Shown: in pieces, positions 36,354 to 43,456 of the stretch
How positions within the stretch are numbered: position 1 is the first letter of the stretch
Layout of the letters: each line of letters opens with the position of its first letter
From: JANWHQ01 sp963775275
GTDB lineage: Bacteria > Pseudomonadota > Alphaproteobacteria > Caulobacterales > Caulobacteraceae
Length of the DNA stretch: 64,000 nt
Assembly (NCBI GenBank): GCA_963775275.1
Contig: CAVZII010000005.1
Location: forward strand, 3,224,001 to 3,288,000
Direction: 5' to 3'
Translations under genes and position numbers: made by a program
The notes under the pieces: generated by a model
The model's input: the letters and a program-made list of their open reading frames with translations, nothing else
Database searches by the model: none
What the model was told of the DNA's origin: nothing

Positions 36354-36411
36354 CGCGCCGGAGGACAATGCCTAACTAAAGGTTTGAAATAACGCCGTTT
36401 CTTTGGACAAA

Positions 36412-36438
36412 TTGACGCAGCGCCTCGCGCGCTGATGG
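36412..36438 (+). promoter_or_regulatory. Possible promoter of the Caulobacter housekeeping type
   Basis: TTGACG at 36412-36417 is followed 13 bases later by GCTGATGG, which partly matches the Caulobacter sigma-73 consensus TTGACGS-N(10-14)-GCTANAWC. It lies in a locally AT-richer stretch about 90 bases upstream of a small membrane-protein reading frame. Confidence 0.35.
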
Positions 36439-36527
36439 AATCGGCTTGCGCACGCCCAAGTCCGAGTTTTGCATGCCCGTCGTCCATGCGTGCCAAATTG
36501 GCGCGTGTGGCGGTGGGGGGTGAGTGT

Positions 36528-36629
36528 ATGCGTGTTCCGACCGGACCTTTGTTCAAGCCGTTCGACTACGCGCTCATGGTCGTGTTCGCCATGGCGTTCA
36601 TCATGCTGACCACGCTCAGGCTGGCATGA
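36528..36629 (+). CDS. Possible 33-residue single-pass membrane protein
   Basis: MRVPTGPLFKPFDYALMVVF and 13 further hydrophobic residues form one membrane helix after a short N-terminal segment. A GGGGGG run with GTGAG lies 6-16 bases before the ATG, and a candidate promoter lies upstream. No homologue is recognised, and the reading frame could be fortuitous. It is followed immediately by a 20-bp-stem hairpin and then a palindromic repeat cassette. Confidence 0.4.
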   Translation: MRVPTGPLFKPFDYALMVVFAMAFIMLTTLRLA

Positions 36630-36642
36630 CGCGTAGGGCCTC

Positions 36643-36684
36643 GGAGCCTATCGGCCAGGCGGTTCCGCCTGACCGATAGGCTCC
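36643..36684. repeat. Long perfect-type hairpin, 20-bp stem
   Basis: GGAGCCTATCGGCCAGGCGG pairs with the complementary arm at 36665-36684 across a two-base loop with one mismatch. It lies 14 bases after the small membrane-protein stop codon and 78 bases before the CTAG-bounded repeat cassette. No T-run follows, so it may be a Rho-independent-like barrier or another palindromic repeat unit. Confidence 0.6.
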
Positions 36685-36761
36685 GGAGTCGTTCGACTGG
36701 AGCGCCTTCGCGCGGCGAACCCGAACACACTTTCGCCGATCGCGCTCTTTTGCGTAACGCG

Positions 36762-36929
36762 TTCTAGTGTGGTGGATCAGAAGTTCGCATGATGATGGCG
36801 GCGCCCTCGGCTGCGAACTTCTGATCCGTAAACCACACTAGAATCATACATTTGCTAGTGTCCTTATCAATTCCGAAGTTCGCATCCGCCTTGCAAATGC
36901 GCTGGCGAACTTCGGAATCGGGACACTAG
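36762..36929. repeat. CTAG-bounded palindromic repeat cassette, copy 1 (two units)
   Basis: Two back-to-back dyads: 36762-36843 (TTCTAGTGTGGT ... ACCACACTAGAA, enclosing GATCAGAAGTTCGCA and its complement) and 36855-36929 (CTAGTGTCC ... GGACACTAG, enclosing TTCCGAAGTTCGC and GCGAACTTCGGAA). The whole cassette recurs in inverted orientation at 60761-60924 with only a few changes. GANTC sites occur at 36841-36845 and 36915-36919. The last unit contains the TAG stop codon of the neighbouring minus-strand gene. Confidence 0.9.
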
Positions 36930-37741
36930 AAGAACGAGATCGTCCGGATCTCGACGCTCTCGCGCGGCCTGGCGTCGGGGGCGCTGGTCGGGACATCGAC
37001 AGCCGTGTGGCCGGTCCACTGCAGGCGGCTGCGGTCGGAATCCAACAGCTTGAAGGCCAGGATCTCGTCCGGGCGCATGTGCGGGACCCAGTACCAGCGG
37101 TGCCGCTCGCTGTGGTTCAGGTTGAAGCCGGTCATGGTCGGCGTGTCGCGGCTGTTCAGCCCCTGACGGATCTCGCTGGGATTGAGGTCGTCCTCGCGCA
37201 CGGTGGAGGCGTCGCAGAGCACGAGGGGTGTCTTTTCGACCGTCCTGATCGGCCGCCACAGGTTCATCAGCACGAACCTGCCCTTCAACAGGCGCCCGGC
37301 CTCCTCGGCGCCCACGAGCCGTTCGGTCCACTGCCGGATGGTGGTCTCGTCATAGTCCACGTGCGCCCCGCGCGCCGGCAGCCGTCCGTCCGGCGTGCCC
37401 GCCGCGTCGCTCCTGGCGACCTCGCCGAAGATGAGCACGGTCTTCGCGCCGAGGAGCTCCTTGGCCAGGGCCTCGACCTCCGGATAGTAGACCCGCTTGA
37501 TCTCGTCCGGATCGTAGAAGTCCTTGACCGCCGTGGAGCGGCGCAGGAGCACGAAGCCGTTCCGCTCCAGGGCGAGGTCGACGGCGCGGGCGTCGTGCAG
37601 GCGCACCTTGTGCTCCTCCACCGGCCAGTAGGAGGCCTCCCGGTCGCCCGGCCAGAAGATGCTCCGCTCGCCGGCCACCACATAGGGGATGACGACCTCG
37701 ATGGCTTCCGGCTCGGCCCGAGCCTCGGCGACGGCGCCCAT
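36926..37741 (-). CDS. CmcJ/NvfI-family oxidoreductase-like protein
   Basis: A 271-residue protein. Recognised blocks are FVLLRRSTAVKDFYD, KTVLIFGEVARSD, PARGAHVDYDETTIRQW and RFVLMNLWRPIRTVEKTPLVLCD, then FNLNHSERHRWYWVPHMRPDEILAFKLLDSD, the pattern of the CmcJ/AsaB/NvfI family. Members include the cephamycin 7-methoxylation partner CmcJ and fungal oxidoreductases with a 2OG-oxygenase-like fold (a HxD in HVDYD and a distal His). No biosynthetic cluster is near, so the substrate is unknown. The stop TAG lies inside the CTAG end of a palindromic repeat, so the repeat may have set the C-terminus. Confidence 0.82.
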   Translation of the reverse strand: MGAVAEARAEPEAIEVVIPYVVAGERSIFWPGDREASYWPVEEHKVRLHDARAVDLALERNGFVLLRRSTAVKDFYDPDEIKRVYYPEVEALAKELLGAKTVLIFGEVARSDAAGTPDGRLPARGAHVDYDETTIRQWTERLVGAEEAGRLLKGRFVLMNLWRPIRTVEKTPLVLCDASTVREDDLNPSEIRQGLNSRDTPTMTGFNLNHSERHRWYWVPHMRPDEILAFKLLDSDRSRLQWTGHTAVDVPTSAPDARPRESVEIRTISFF

Positions 37742-37812
37742 GCGTTTTCTCCCGCGCTTTCCCGCGCTTGATCGTATCGGATGTTACATTGCGGCGACCG
37801 CGCGCGCCACAA

Positions 37813-38652
37813 TCACAGGGGCAGGGGCTTGCCCTGCTCGCCGGCGAGGTCGCGGATGAACTGCCAGGCCACCCGGCCCGACCGGGCGCCGCGCAGCTGG
37901 GACCACTGCAGCGCCCGCCGCTCCAGCTCCGGCTCGTCCAGCCCGAAGCGCTCGGCGTAGGTCGTGACGGCGCCGAGGTAGGCCGCCTGGTCCATGGGCG
38001 GGAATCCGATCCACAGGCCGAAGCGGTCGGATACCGAGACCTCCTCCTCGGCGTCCTCGGCCGCCGCGATCAAGCCGCGCGTCTCGTCGTGCCCCCGCGG
38101 CATCAGGTGCCGGCGATTGGAGGTGGCGACGAGCAGCACGTTCTCCGGCGGGCCGGCGACGCCGCCTTCAAGCGCCGACTTCAGGGACTTGGCCGCCGCC
38201 GCGCCCTCTTCGAAGGAGAGGTCGTCGCAAAGCGCCACGAAGCGCTCGGGCCGCCCGCGAAGGCGCTCGAACAGCGAGGGCAGGTCGGCCACATGATCGC
38301 GATCCACCTCGACCATGCGCAGCTCCGGATGGCCCGCCGACACCGCCATGAACGCAGCCTTGGCCAGCGAGCTCTTGCCCGCGCCCCGCACGCCCCAGAG
38401 CAGGACATGGTTGGCGGGAAGCCCTCCGGCGAACCGGCGCAGGTTCTCGAGGAACCGAGCCTTCTGGGCGTCGACGCCGACCAGCAGCGCAATGTCCAGG
38501 CCGTAGTCCGGCGCCGGATGGAAGCACGCGGCGCGGGTGTCATAGAGATAGAGGCGCGCGGCCGCGAAGTCGGGCTCGGCCGGCGCGTGCGGCGCGAGGC
38601 GCTCCAGGGCCTCGGCGATCCTCAAGAGCAAGGTCTCGAGCGGGTCCGTCAT
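37813..38652 (-). CDS. DUF815 AAA+-like ATPase
   Basis: A 279-residue P-loop ATPase. The Walker A is LLWGVRGAGKSSLAKA, the Walker B-like FVALCDDLSFEEG, and the sensor-type VLLVATSNRRHLMPRG precedes the conserved SVSDRFGLWIGFPPMDQ. This set defines DUF815. The role is unknown. It sits directly upstream of and divergent from yajC, an arrangement often kept in alphaproteobacteria. The intergenic 93 bases must hold both promoters. Confidence 0.88.
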   Translation of the reverse strand: MTDPLETLLLRIAEALERLAPHAPAEPDFAAARLYLYDTRAACFHPAPDYGLDIALLVGVDAQKARFLENLRRFAGGLPANHVLLWGVRGAGKSSLAKAAFMAVSAGHPELRMVEVDRDHVADLPSLFERLRGRPERFVALCDDLSFEEGAAAAKSLKSALEGGVAGPPENVLLVATSNRRHLMPRGHDETRGLIAAAEDAEEEVSVSDRFGLWIGFPPMDQAAYLGAVTTYAERFGLDEPELERRALQWSQLRGARSGRVAWQFIRDLAGEQGKPLPL

Positions 38653-38745
38653 CGCCGCTTCCTATCGCGCGGGGACCTCGCATTGCAAAAGGAGACGTTC
38701 GCACATAGCTTCCGCCCACTTCGAAGCCGACCCTGAGGATCCAGC

Positions 38746-39096
38746 ATGTTCGGAACCCCCGCCATGGCCCAGACGACCACGCCCGCGGGCTCCGGCGGGG
38801 CCGAGGGCGCGATCATCCAGTTCCTGCCGATCGTCGGCCTGATCGCCCTGATGTACTTCCTGCTGATCCGTCCCCAGCAGAAGCGGATGAAGCAGCACCA
38901 GGCCCTGGTCGCGGCCGTGAAGCGCGGCGACACGGTGGTCCTGTCGAGCGGCATGATCGGCAAGGTGACCAAGGTGGACGAGCAGGAGGTCTCGGTCGAC
39001 ATCGCGCAGGGCGTCAGCGTCAAGGTGGTGAAGTCGATGATCAGCGACGTGCGCACGCGCGGCGAGCCGGCGCCCGCCAACAACTCCAAGTCCTGA
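38746..39096 (+). CDS. yajC: Preprotein translocase subunit YajC
   Basis: A 116-residue protein with a short secreted N-terminus, one membrane helix (about 25-42, IQFLPIVGLIALMYFLLIRP) followed by the signature RPQQKRMKQHQALVAAVKRGD, and a small SH3-like cytoplasmic domain (VVLSSGMIGKVTKVDEQEV). YajC joins SecDF in the accessory holotranslocon. It is the first gene of the yajC-secD-secF operon, with secD starting 25 bases after its stop. Confidence 0.95.
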   Translation: MFGTPAMAQTTTPAGSGGAEGAIIQFLPIVGLIALMYFLLIRPQQKRMKQHQALVAAVKRGDTVVLSSGMIGKVTKVDEQEVSVDIAQGVSVKVVKSMISDVRTRGEPAPANNSKS

Positions 39097-39121
39097 CCAG
39101 CGCGCCGCCGGACCCGGGCCG

Positions 39122-40723
39122 ATGATTCAACTTTCGCGCTGGAAGGTGATCCTGTGCATCGCCGCGTGCGTGTTCGGCCTCGTGTTCAGCCTTCCCAACC
39201 TGCTGCCGGCGTCGGTGCTGAGCGCCCTGCCCGGGTGGATCCCGCACCAGCGCCTGAACCTGGGTCTCGACCTGCAGGGCGGCTCCTACCTGCTCTACGA
39301 AGTGGACACCGCGGCGCTGAAGAGCGAGCGGCTGGTCAACCTGGTCGAGGACGTCCGCACCAACCTGCACGACAAGCACATCGACTTCACCGACCTCGGC
39401 CAGGCGAACGGCGGCGTGAAGGTGCGCATCACCGACCCCGCCAAGATCCCGGAGGCGTCCAAGCTCCTGCAGACCCTCGGCCAGCCGCTGCCCAACTCGG
39501 CGCAGCGCGACGTGGACGTCGCCGCCCAGCCGGACCAGCACCTGAGGCTGTCGATCTCGGACCGGGCGCTGGAGCAGGAAGCGATCCAGGCCGTCAGCCA
39601 GACGATCGAGATCATCCGCCGGCGCGTGGACGCGCTGGGCACGCGCGAACCCTCCATCACCCGCCAGGGCACCACCCGCATCGTGGTCGAGGCGCCCGGC
39701 GAGAGCGATCCGGAGCGGCTGAAGAACGTCATCGGCCAGACCGCCAAGCTGACCTTCCAGATGGTGGACGACACGGTGACGGCCGACGACGCCCAGGCCG
39801 GCCGCGCCCCGCCGGGAACGGAGATTCTTCCCAGCGAAACCCCCGAGGGCAAGATCGCGGTCAAGCGCCGCTCGCTGGTGTCCGGCGACATGCTGGTCGC
39901 CGCCTCGGCCGGCTATGACCAGAACGGCCGGCCCGACATCAACTTCCGCTTCAACGGCCAGGGCACGCGCCGCTTCGCCGACGCCACCATCCAGAACGTC
40001 GGCAAGCGCTTCGCCATCATCCTGGACAACCGGGTGATCTCGGCGCCGGTGATCCAGGAGCCGATCACCGGCGGCTCGGGCCAGATCACGGGCAACTTCA
40101 CGCTCAAGGACGCCAACGACCTCGCCCTGGTGCTGAAGTCGGGGGCCCTGCCGGCCAAGCTGAAGGTGGAGGAGCAGCGCACCGTCGGCGCCGAGCTCGG
40201 GGCGGACGCCATCCGCGCGGGCCAGATCTCGACCATGATCGGCGCGGCCGCGATCTTCGTGTTCATCATCGTCACCTACGGCCTGTTCGGCTGGTTCGCC
40301 GCCGCCGCGCTGGTGGTGAACGGCCTGCTGATCATCGCCTTCATGTCGGTGACCCAGGCGACCCTGACCCTGCCGGGCATCGCGGGCATGATCCTGACGC
40401 TCGCCGTGGCGGTCGACGCCAACGTCCTGATCTACGAGCGCGCCCGGGACGAGGCGCGAGGGGGCCGCTCCCCCATGGCGGCCATGGACGCTGGCTATTC
40501 GCGGGCGATGACGACGATCGTCGACGCCAACCTGACGAGCCTGATCGCCGCGGTCATCATGTTCTGGTTCGGGTCCGGGACGGTGAAAGGGTTCGCCTGG
40601 ACCCTGTCGATCGGCGTGATCACCTCGGTCTTCACCGCGGTCCTGATCACCCAGGTCCTGATCGGATGGTGGCTCCGGCTGGTCCGGCCCAAGCGGCTGC
40701 CCATCGCGGAGGATGCCCGATGA
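39122..40723 (+). CDS. secD: Protein translocase subunit SecD
   Basis: A 533-residue RND-type membrane protein with six membrane segments. The first is at residues 8-28, the large periplasmic P1 domain follows (opening LGLDLQGGSYLLYEVD), and the remaining helices are C-terminal with the conserved GIAGMILTLAVAVDANVLIYERARDE, which contains the proton-relay Asp, and a family block at IETIRRRVDALG-like residues (IEIIRRRVDALGTREPSI). It uses the proton gradient to pull secreted chains through SecYEG. Its stop overlaps the secF start (ATGA). Confidence 0.97.
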   Translation: MIQLSRWKVILCIAACVFGLVFSLPNLLPASVLSALPGWIPHQRLNLGLDLQGGSYLLYEVDTAALKSERLVNLVEDVRTNLHDKHIDFTDLGQANGGVKVRITDPAKIPEASKLLQTLGQPLPNSAQRDVDVAAQPDQHLRLSISDRALEQEAIQAVSQTIEIIRRRVDALGTREPSITRQGTTRIVVEAPGESDPERLKNVIGQTAKLTFQMVDDTVTADDAQAGRAPPGTEILPSETPEGKIAVKRRSLVSGDMLVAASAGYDQNGRPDINFRFNGQGTRRFADATIQNVGKRFAIILDNRVISAPVIQEPITGGSGQITGNFTLKDANDLALVLKSGALPAKLKVEEQRTVGAELGADAIRAGQISTMIGAAAIFVFIIVTYGLFGWFAAAALVVNGLLIIAFMSVTQATLTLPGIAGMILTLAVAVDANVLIYERARDEARGGRSPMAAMDAGYSRAMTTIVDANLTSLIAAVIMFWFGSGTVKGFAWTLSIGVITSVFTAVLITQVLIGWWLRLVRPKRLPIAEDAR

Positions 40724-41682
40724 GATGGTGGCCGCTGATCAAGGTGCTGCCGGTCAAGACGCACTTCCGGTTCGTGCGGCTGGCCAAGATCTTCAGCACG
40801 GTCTCCGTGCTGCTGATCATCGCCACCGGCGTCGCAACGTGGAAGCCCGGCTTCGAGCTCGGCATCGACTTCAAGGGCGGCACGGTGCTGGAGCTGTCGA
40901 CGCCGGGGCCGGTGGACCTGGCCAAGATCCGCGGGACGCTGAACAGGGTCCTGGGCGGAGACGTCCAGGTGCAGAACTTCGCCAGCCGCGACGATCCCCA
41001 GGGTCAACGGCACGCTTCGATCCGGTTCCAGACGGCCGAGGACTCCGACCCGGCGACGACCGTCACCCGGGTGAAGACCGCGCTCGACCAGGCGCTGGGC
41101 CAGGTGAGCTATTCGCGCACCGATGTGGTCGGCCCCAAGGTGTCCAGCGAGCTCTTCCAGAAGGGCCTGATGGCGCTGGGCATCGCGATCGGCCTGATGC
41201 TCATCTACATCTGGTTCAGGTTCGAGCTGCAGTTCGGGCTGGGCGCGGTGGCGGCCCTGTTCCACGACGTGATTCTGACCTTCGGCCTGATCCTGGCGCT
41301 CAGGATCGAGCTCGACCTGACGCTGATCGCGGCGATCCTGACCGTCATCGGCTATTCCATGAACGACACCGTCGTGGTGTTCGACCGGCTTCGCGAGAAC
41401 CTGCGCAAGTTCAAGCGCATGCCGCTGGCCGAAGTGATCGACCTGTCGGTCAACGAGACCCTGACCCGGACCGTCATCACCGGCGCCACCGCCCTGATCG
41501 CCCTGTCGGGCCTGGCGCTGTTCGGCGGGGAGGCGCTGCGCAGCTTCTCGATCGTGCTGATGTTCGGCATCGCCATCGGCACCTATTCGTCGATCTACAT
41601 CGCCTCGCCGATCGTGCTCCTGTGGGGCGTGAAGCGCGGCGACGAGATCGAGATCATCAAGCCGCAGGGCTCGCGCCCTTGA
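40720..41682 (+). CDS. secF: Protein translocase subunit SecF
   Basis: A 320-residue partner of SecD. The N-terminal helix is followed by the periplasmic block FELGIDFKGGTVLELSTPG, and the later helices contain the SecF signature ILTVIGYSMNDTVVVFDRLREN. The start ATG overlaps the secD stop by four bases, which fixes the start and shows translational coupling. Length and six-helix topology are normal. It is the last gene of the operon. Confidence 0.97.
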   Translation: MRWWPLIKVLPVKTHFRFVRLAKIFSTVSVLLIIATGVATWKPGFELGIDFKGGTVLELSTPGPVDLAKIRGTLNRVLGGDVQVQNFASRDDPQGQRHASIRFQTAEDSDPATTVTRVKTALDQALGQVSYSRTDVVGPKVSSELFQKGLMALGIAIGLMLIYIWFRFELQFGLGAVAALFHDVILTFGLILALRIELDLTLIAAILTVIGYSMNDTVVVFDRLRENLRKFKRMPLAEVIDLSVNETLTRTVITGATALIALSGLALFGGEALRSFSIVLMFGIAIGTYSSIYIASPIVLLWGVKRGDEIEIIKPQGSRP

Positions 41683-41849
41683 CCGCCCCGCGCCCCTGAA
41701 AGGCGAACGCGGTTCGCCTGGCGCGTGCGATTGCGACCCGGTTTCAGTTAACCCTTGAAGTCAAGCTCCAGCCGTCGCAGGCTGCGATATTGGGCCCGGG
41801 CCGGCTGCGGCCGGCTCGGGGAGCTACGGGGAAACAAGGGGCACTTCAG

Positions 41850-42488
41850 ATGTCAGCGCTGCTGCTCAACTTTCGCAACATGATGATCGTCAGTCTGATC
41901 CTGGCCGTCATCATGATCATCGGGTTCGGCGTCCATAGCGACAACCACTTCAACATCGTGTTCTGGCAGGCGCTGTTCCGGTGGATCCATGTCTTCTTCG
42001 GAATCCTCTGGATCGGGCTGCTCTACTACTTCAACTTCGTCCAGACGCGGAAGATGCCCGACATCCCCAACGAGCTGAAGCCCGCCATCTCCAAGTACAT
42101 CGCGCCTGAGGCCCTGTTCTGGTTCCGCTGGGCGGCCCTGGGCACGGTGTTGGCCGGCATCTGCCTGCTCATCCTGAAAAGCTACGTCGTCCCCAACTAC
42201 TTCTGGGAGGTGATCACCTTCGGGCTCGCCGGCGGGTTCGTGCCCGGCAACGGCGGCGACGTGAAGTACGTCCTCATGGGGACCGGCGTCTGGATGGCGA
42301 TCATCATGTTCGTGAACGTCTGGGGGATCATCTGGCCCAAGCAGAAGATCGTGCTCGGCATGGTGGAGGCCGACGCCGACGCCAAGGCCAAGGCCGGGCG
42401 GATCGCCACCCTGGCGAGCCGGGTGAACACGCTCTTGTCGTTGCCGATGTTGACGGCGATGACCATGTACCAGACCCTGTTCAGCTGA
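41850..42488 (+). CDS. PuuD-type (urate hydroxylase membrane domain) membrane protein
   Basis: A 212-residue protein with about four to five membrane helices. The motif WQALFRWIHVFFGILWIGLLYYFNFVQ and the repeated WFRWAALGTVLAGI resemble the N-terminal eight-helix region of PuuD, and further His/Trp residues could bind heme. Full PuuD urate oxidases also carry a cytochrome c domain, which is absent. Many alphaproteobacteria encode this short form of unknown role; no purine-degradation gene is nearby. A strong terminator follows. Confidence 0.8.
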   Translation: MSALLLNFRNMMIVSLILAVIMIIGFGVHSDNHFNIVFWQALFRWIHVFFGILWIGLLYYFNFVQTRKMPDIPNELKPAISKYIAPEALFWFRWAALGTVLAGICLLILKSYVVPNYFWEVITFGLAGGFVPGNGGDVKYVLMGTGVWMAIIMFVNVWGIIWPKQKIVLGMVEADADAKAKAGRIATLASRVNTLLSLPMLTAMTMYQTLFS

Positions 42489-42512
42489 GGGCCGGCCAAG
42501 ACGCGACCGGAA

Positions 42513-42540
42513 AGGCCCGCCGTCACAGGCGGGCCTTTTG
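42513..42540 (+). terminator. Rho-independent terminator after the PuuD-type gene
   Basis: AAGGCCCGCC pairs perfectly with GGCGGGCCTT across a six-base loop and is followed by TTTTG. It lies 25 bases after the stop codon and is the clearest intrinsic terminator in the window. Confidence 0.9.
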
Positions 42541-42545
42541 CTTTG

Positions 42546-43250
42546 ATGGATGACGACGACCTCGACGCCCAGGTCCGGCGGGCCGATCCGGACCGCTGGC
42601 TGGCCAGCCGGTTCATCGCCGGGCCGGCGGCGCGGGCCGATGTCGTGGCGCTCTACGCCCTGAACCACGAGCTCTCGCGCGCGGCCGAGGTCGCCTCCCA
42701 GCCGTTGGTCGGCGAGATCCGGCTGACCTGGTGGCGCGAGGCGATCGAGGAGGCCTTTGACGGGCGCCCCGTGCGCCGCCACCCGGTCGCGCTCGCCATC
42801 GCCGGAGCGGCCGCTCGCCGCACCCTGCCGCGCGCCGGCCTCGAGGCGATGGTCGAGGGCCGGATGCGGGACCTGGACGGCTGGCCCCTGGGAGCCGCCG
42901 AGGTCGAGCCCTATGTCGACGCCACCGCCGGCGCGCTGATGGCGCTGGCCGCCCAGGCCCTGGCGCCGGGCGCCGATCCCGCCTCGGTGCGGCACGCGGC
43001 CCGCGCCTGGGGCCTCGCCGGGCTCGCGCGGCTCGGCCGCCTGCCGGCGGACTGGCGCCCCCTGGACGTCGCCAGGCAAGTCGCAGAGGCGAAGGCGCGG
43101 TCGCGGGCGGAGCTGGCGGCCCTGCCGGTCGCGGCCTTTCCCGCGGTCGCCTACGCGGCCCTCGCCGGGGCCTATGCGCGGGGACGGGTCCCCTCCGGGC
43201 TCGGCCGTCGGCTGACGCTCACCTGGGCGACGCTTCGCGGCAGGGTCTGA
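42546..43250 (+). CDS. Squalene/phytoene synthase-fold protein, NDUFAF6-like, without catalytic Asp motifs
   Basis: A 234-residue protein. The blocks DRWLASRFIAGPAARADVVALYALNHELSRAAE and PLVGEIRLTWWREAIEEAFDGRP match the squalene/phytoene synthase family, but the DxxxD prenyl-diphosphate motifs are replaced (NHELS), and the second aspartate motif is also absent. This is the pattern of NDUFAF6, a non-catalytic complex I assembly factor. A role in complex I is inference. The ATG at 42546 starts only six bases beyond the upstream terminator, so the leader must be very short or the transcript reads through. Confidence 0.82.
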   Translation: MDDDDLDAQVRRADPDRWLASRFIAGPAARADVVALYALNHELSRAAEVASQPLVGEIRLTWWREAIEEAFDGRPVRRHPVALAIAGAAARRTLPRAGLEAMVEGRMRDLDGWPLGAAEVEPYVDATAGALMALAAQALAPGADPASVRHAARAWGLAGLARLGRLPADWRPLDVARQVAEAKARSRAELAALPVAAFPAVAYAALAGAYARGRVPSGLGRRLTLTWATLRGRV

Positions 43251-43255
43251 ACGAC

Positions 43256-43456
43256 ATGTCGAGGCTGCTCATCATCCTGGGCCTCGTCCTCGTCGCGGCG
43301 GGCTTGCTCTGGCCGTGGCTGTGGCGCCTGGGTCTTGGCCGTCTGCCCGGCGACATTGTCATCCGCCGCGAAGGCTTCAGCCTCTATGTTCCGCTGGCGA
43401 GCAGCCTGATCGTCAGCGCGATCCTCAGCCTGGTCGTGTGGCTGCTCAGGCGCTGA
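43256..43456 (+). CDS. DUF2905 small membrane protein
   Basis: A 66-residue protein with two membrane helices (about 4-22 and 46-64) and the signature LGRLPGDIVIRREGFSLYVPLASSLIVSAI that defines DUF2905. Function unknown. It begins six bases after the previous stop, so it is co-transcribed. Its 3' end overlaps the trmFO 3' end by 11 bases on the opposite strand. Confidence 0.9.
   Translation: MSRLLIILGLVLVAAGLLWPWLWRLGLGRLPGDIVIRREGFSLYVPLASSLIVSAILSLVVWLLRR

Noticed and set aside
42546..43250. Genuine squalene or phytoene synthase
   Set aside because: Both aspartate-rich catalytic motifs are missing, and no hopanoid or carotenoid gene is adjacent.
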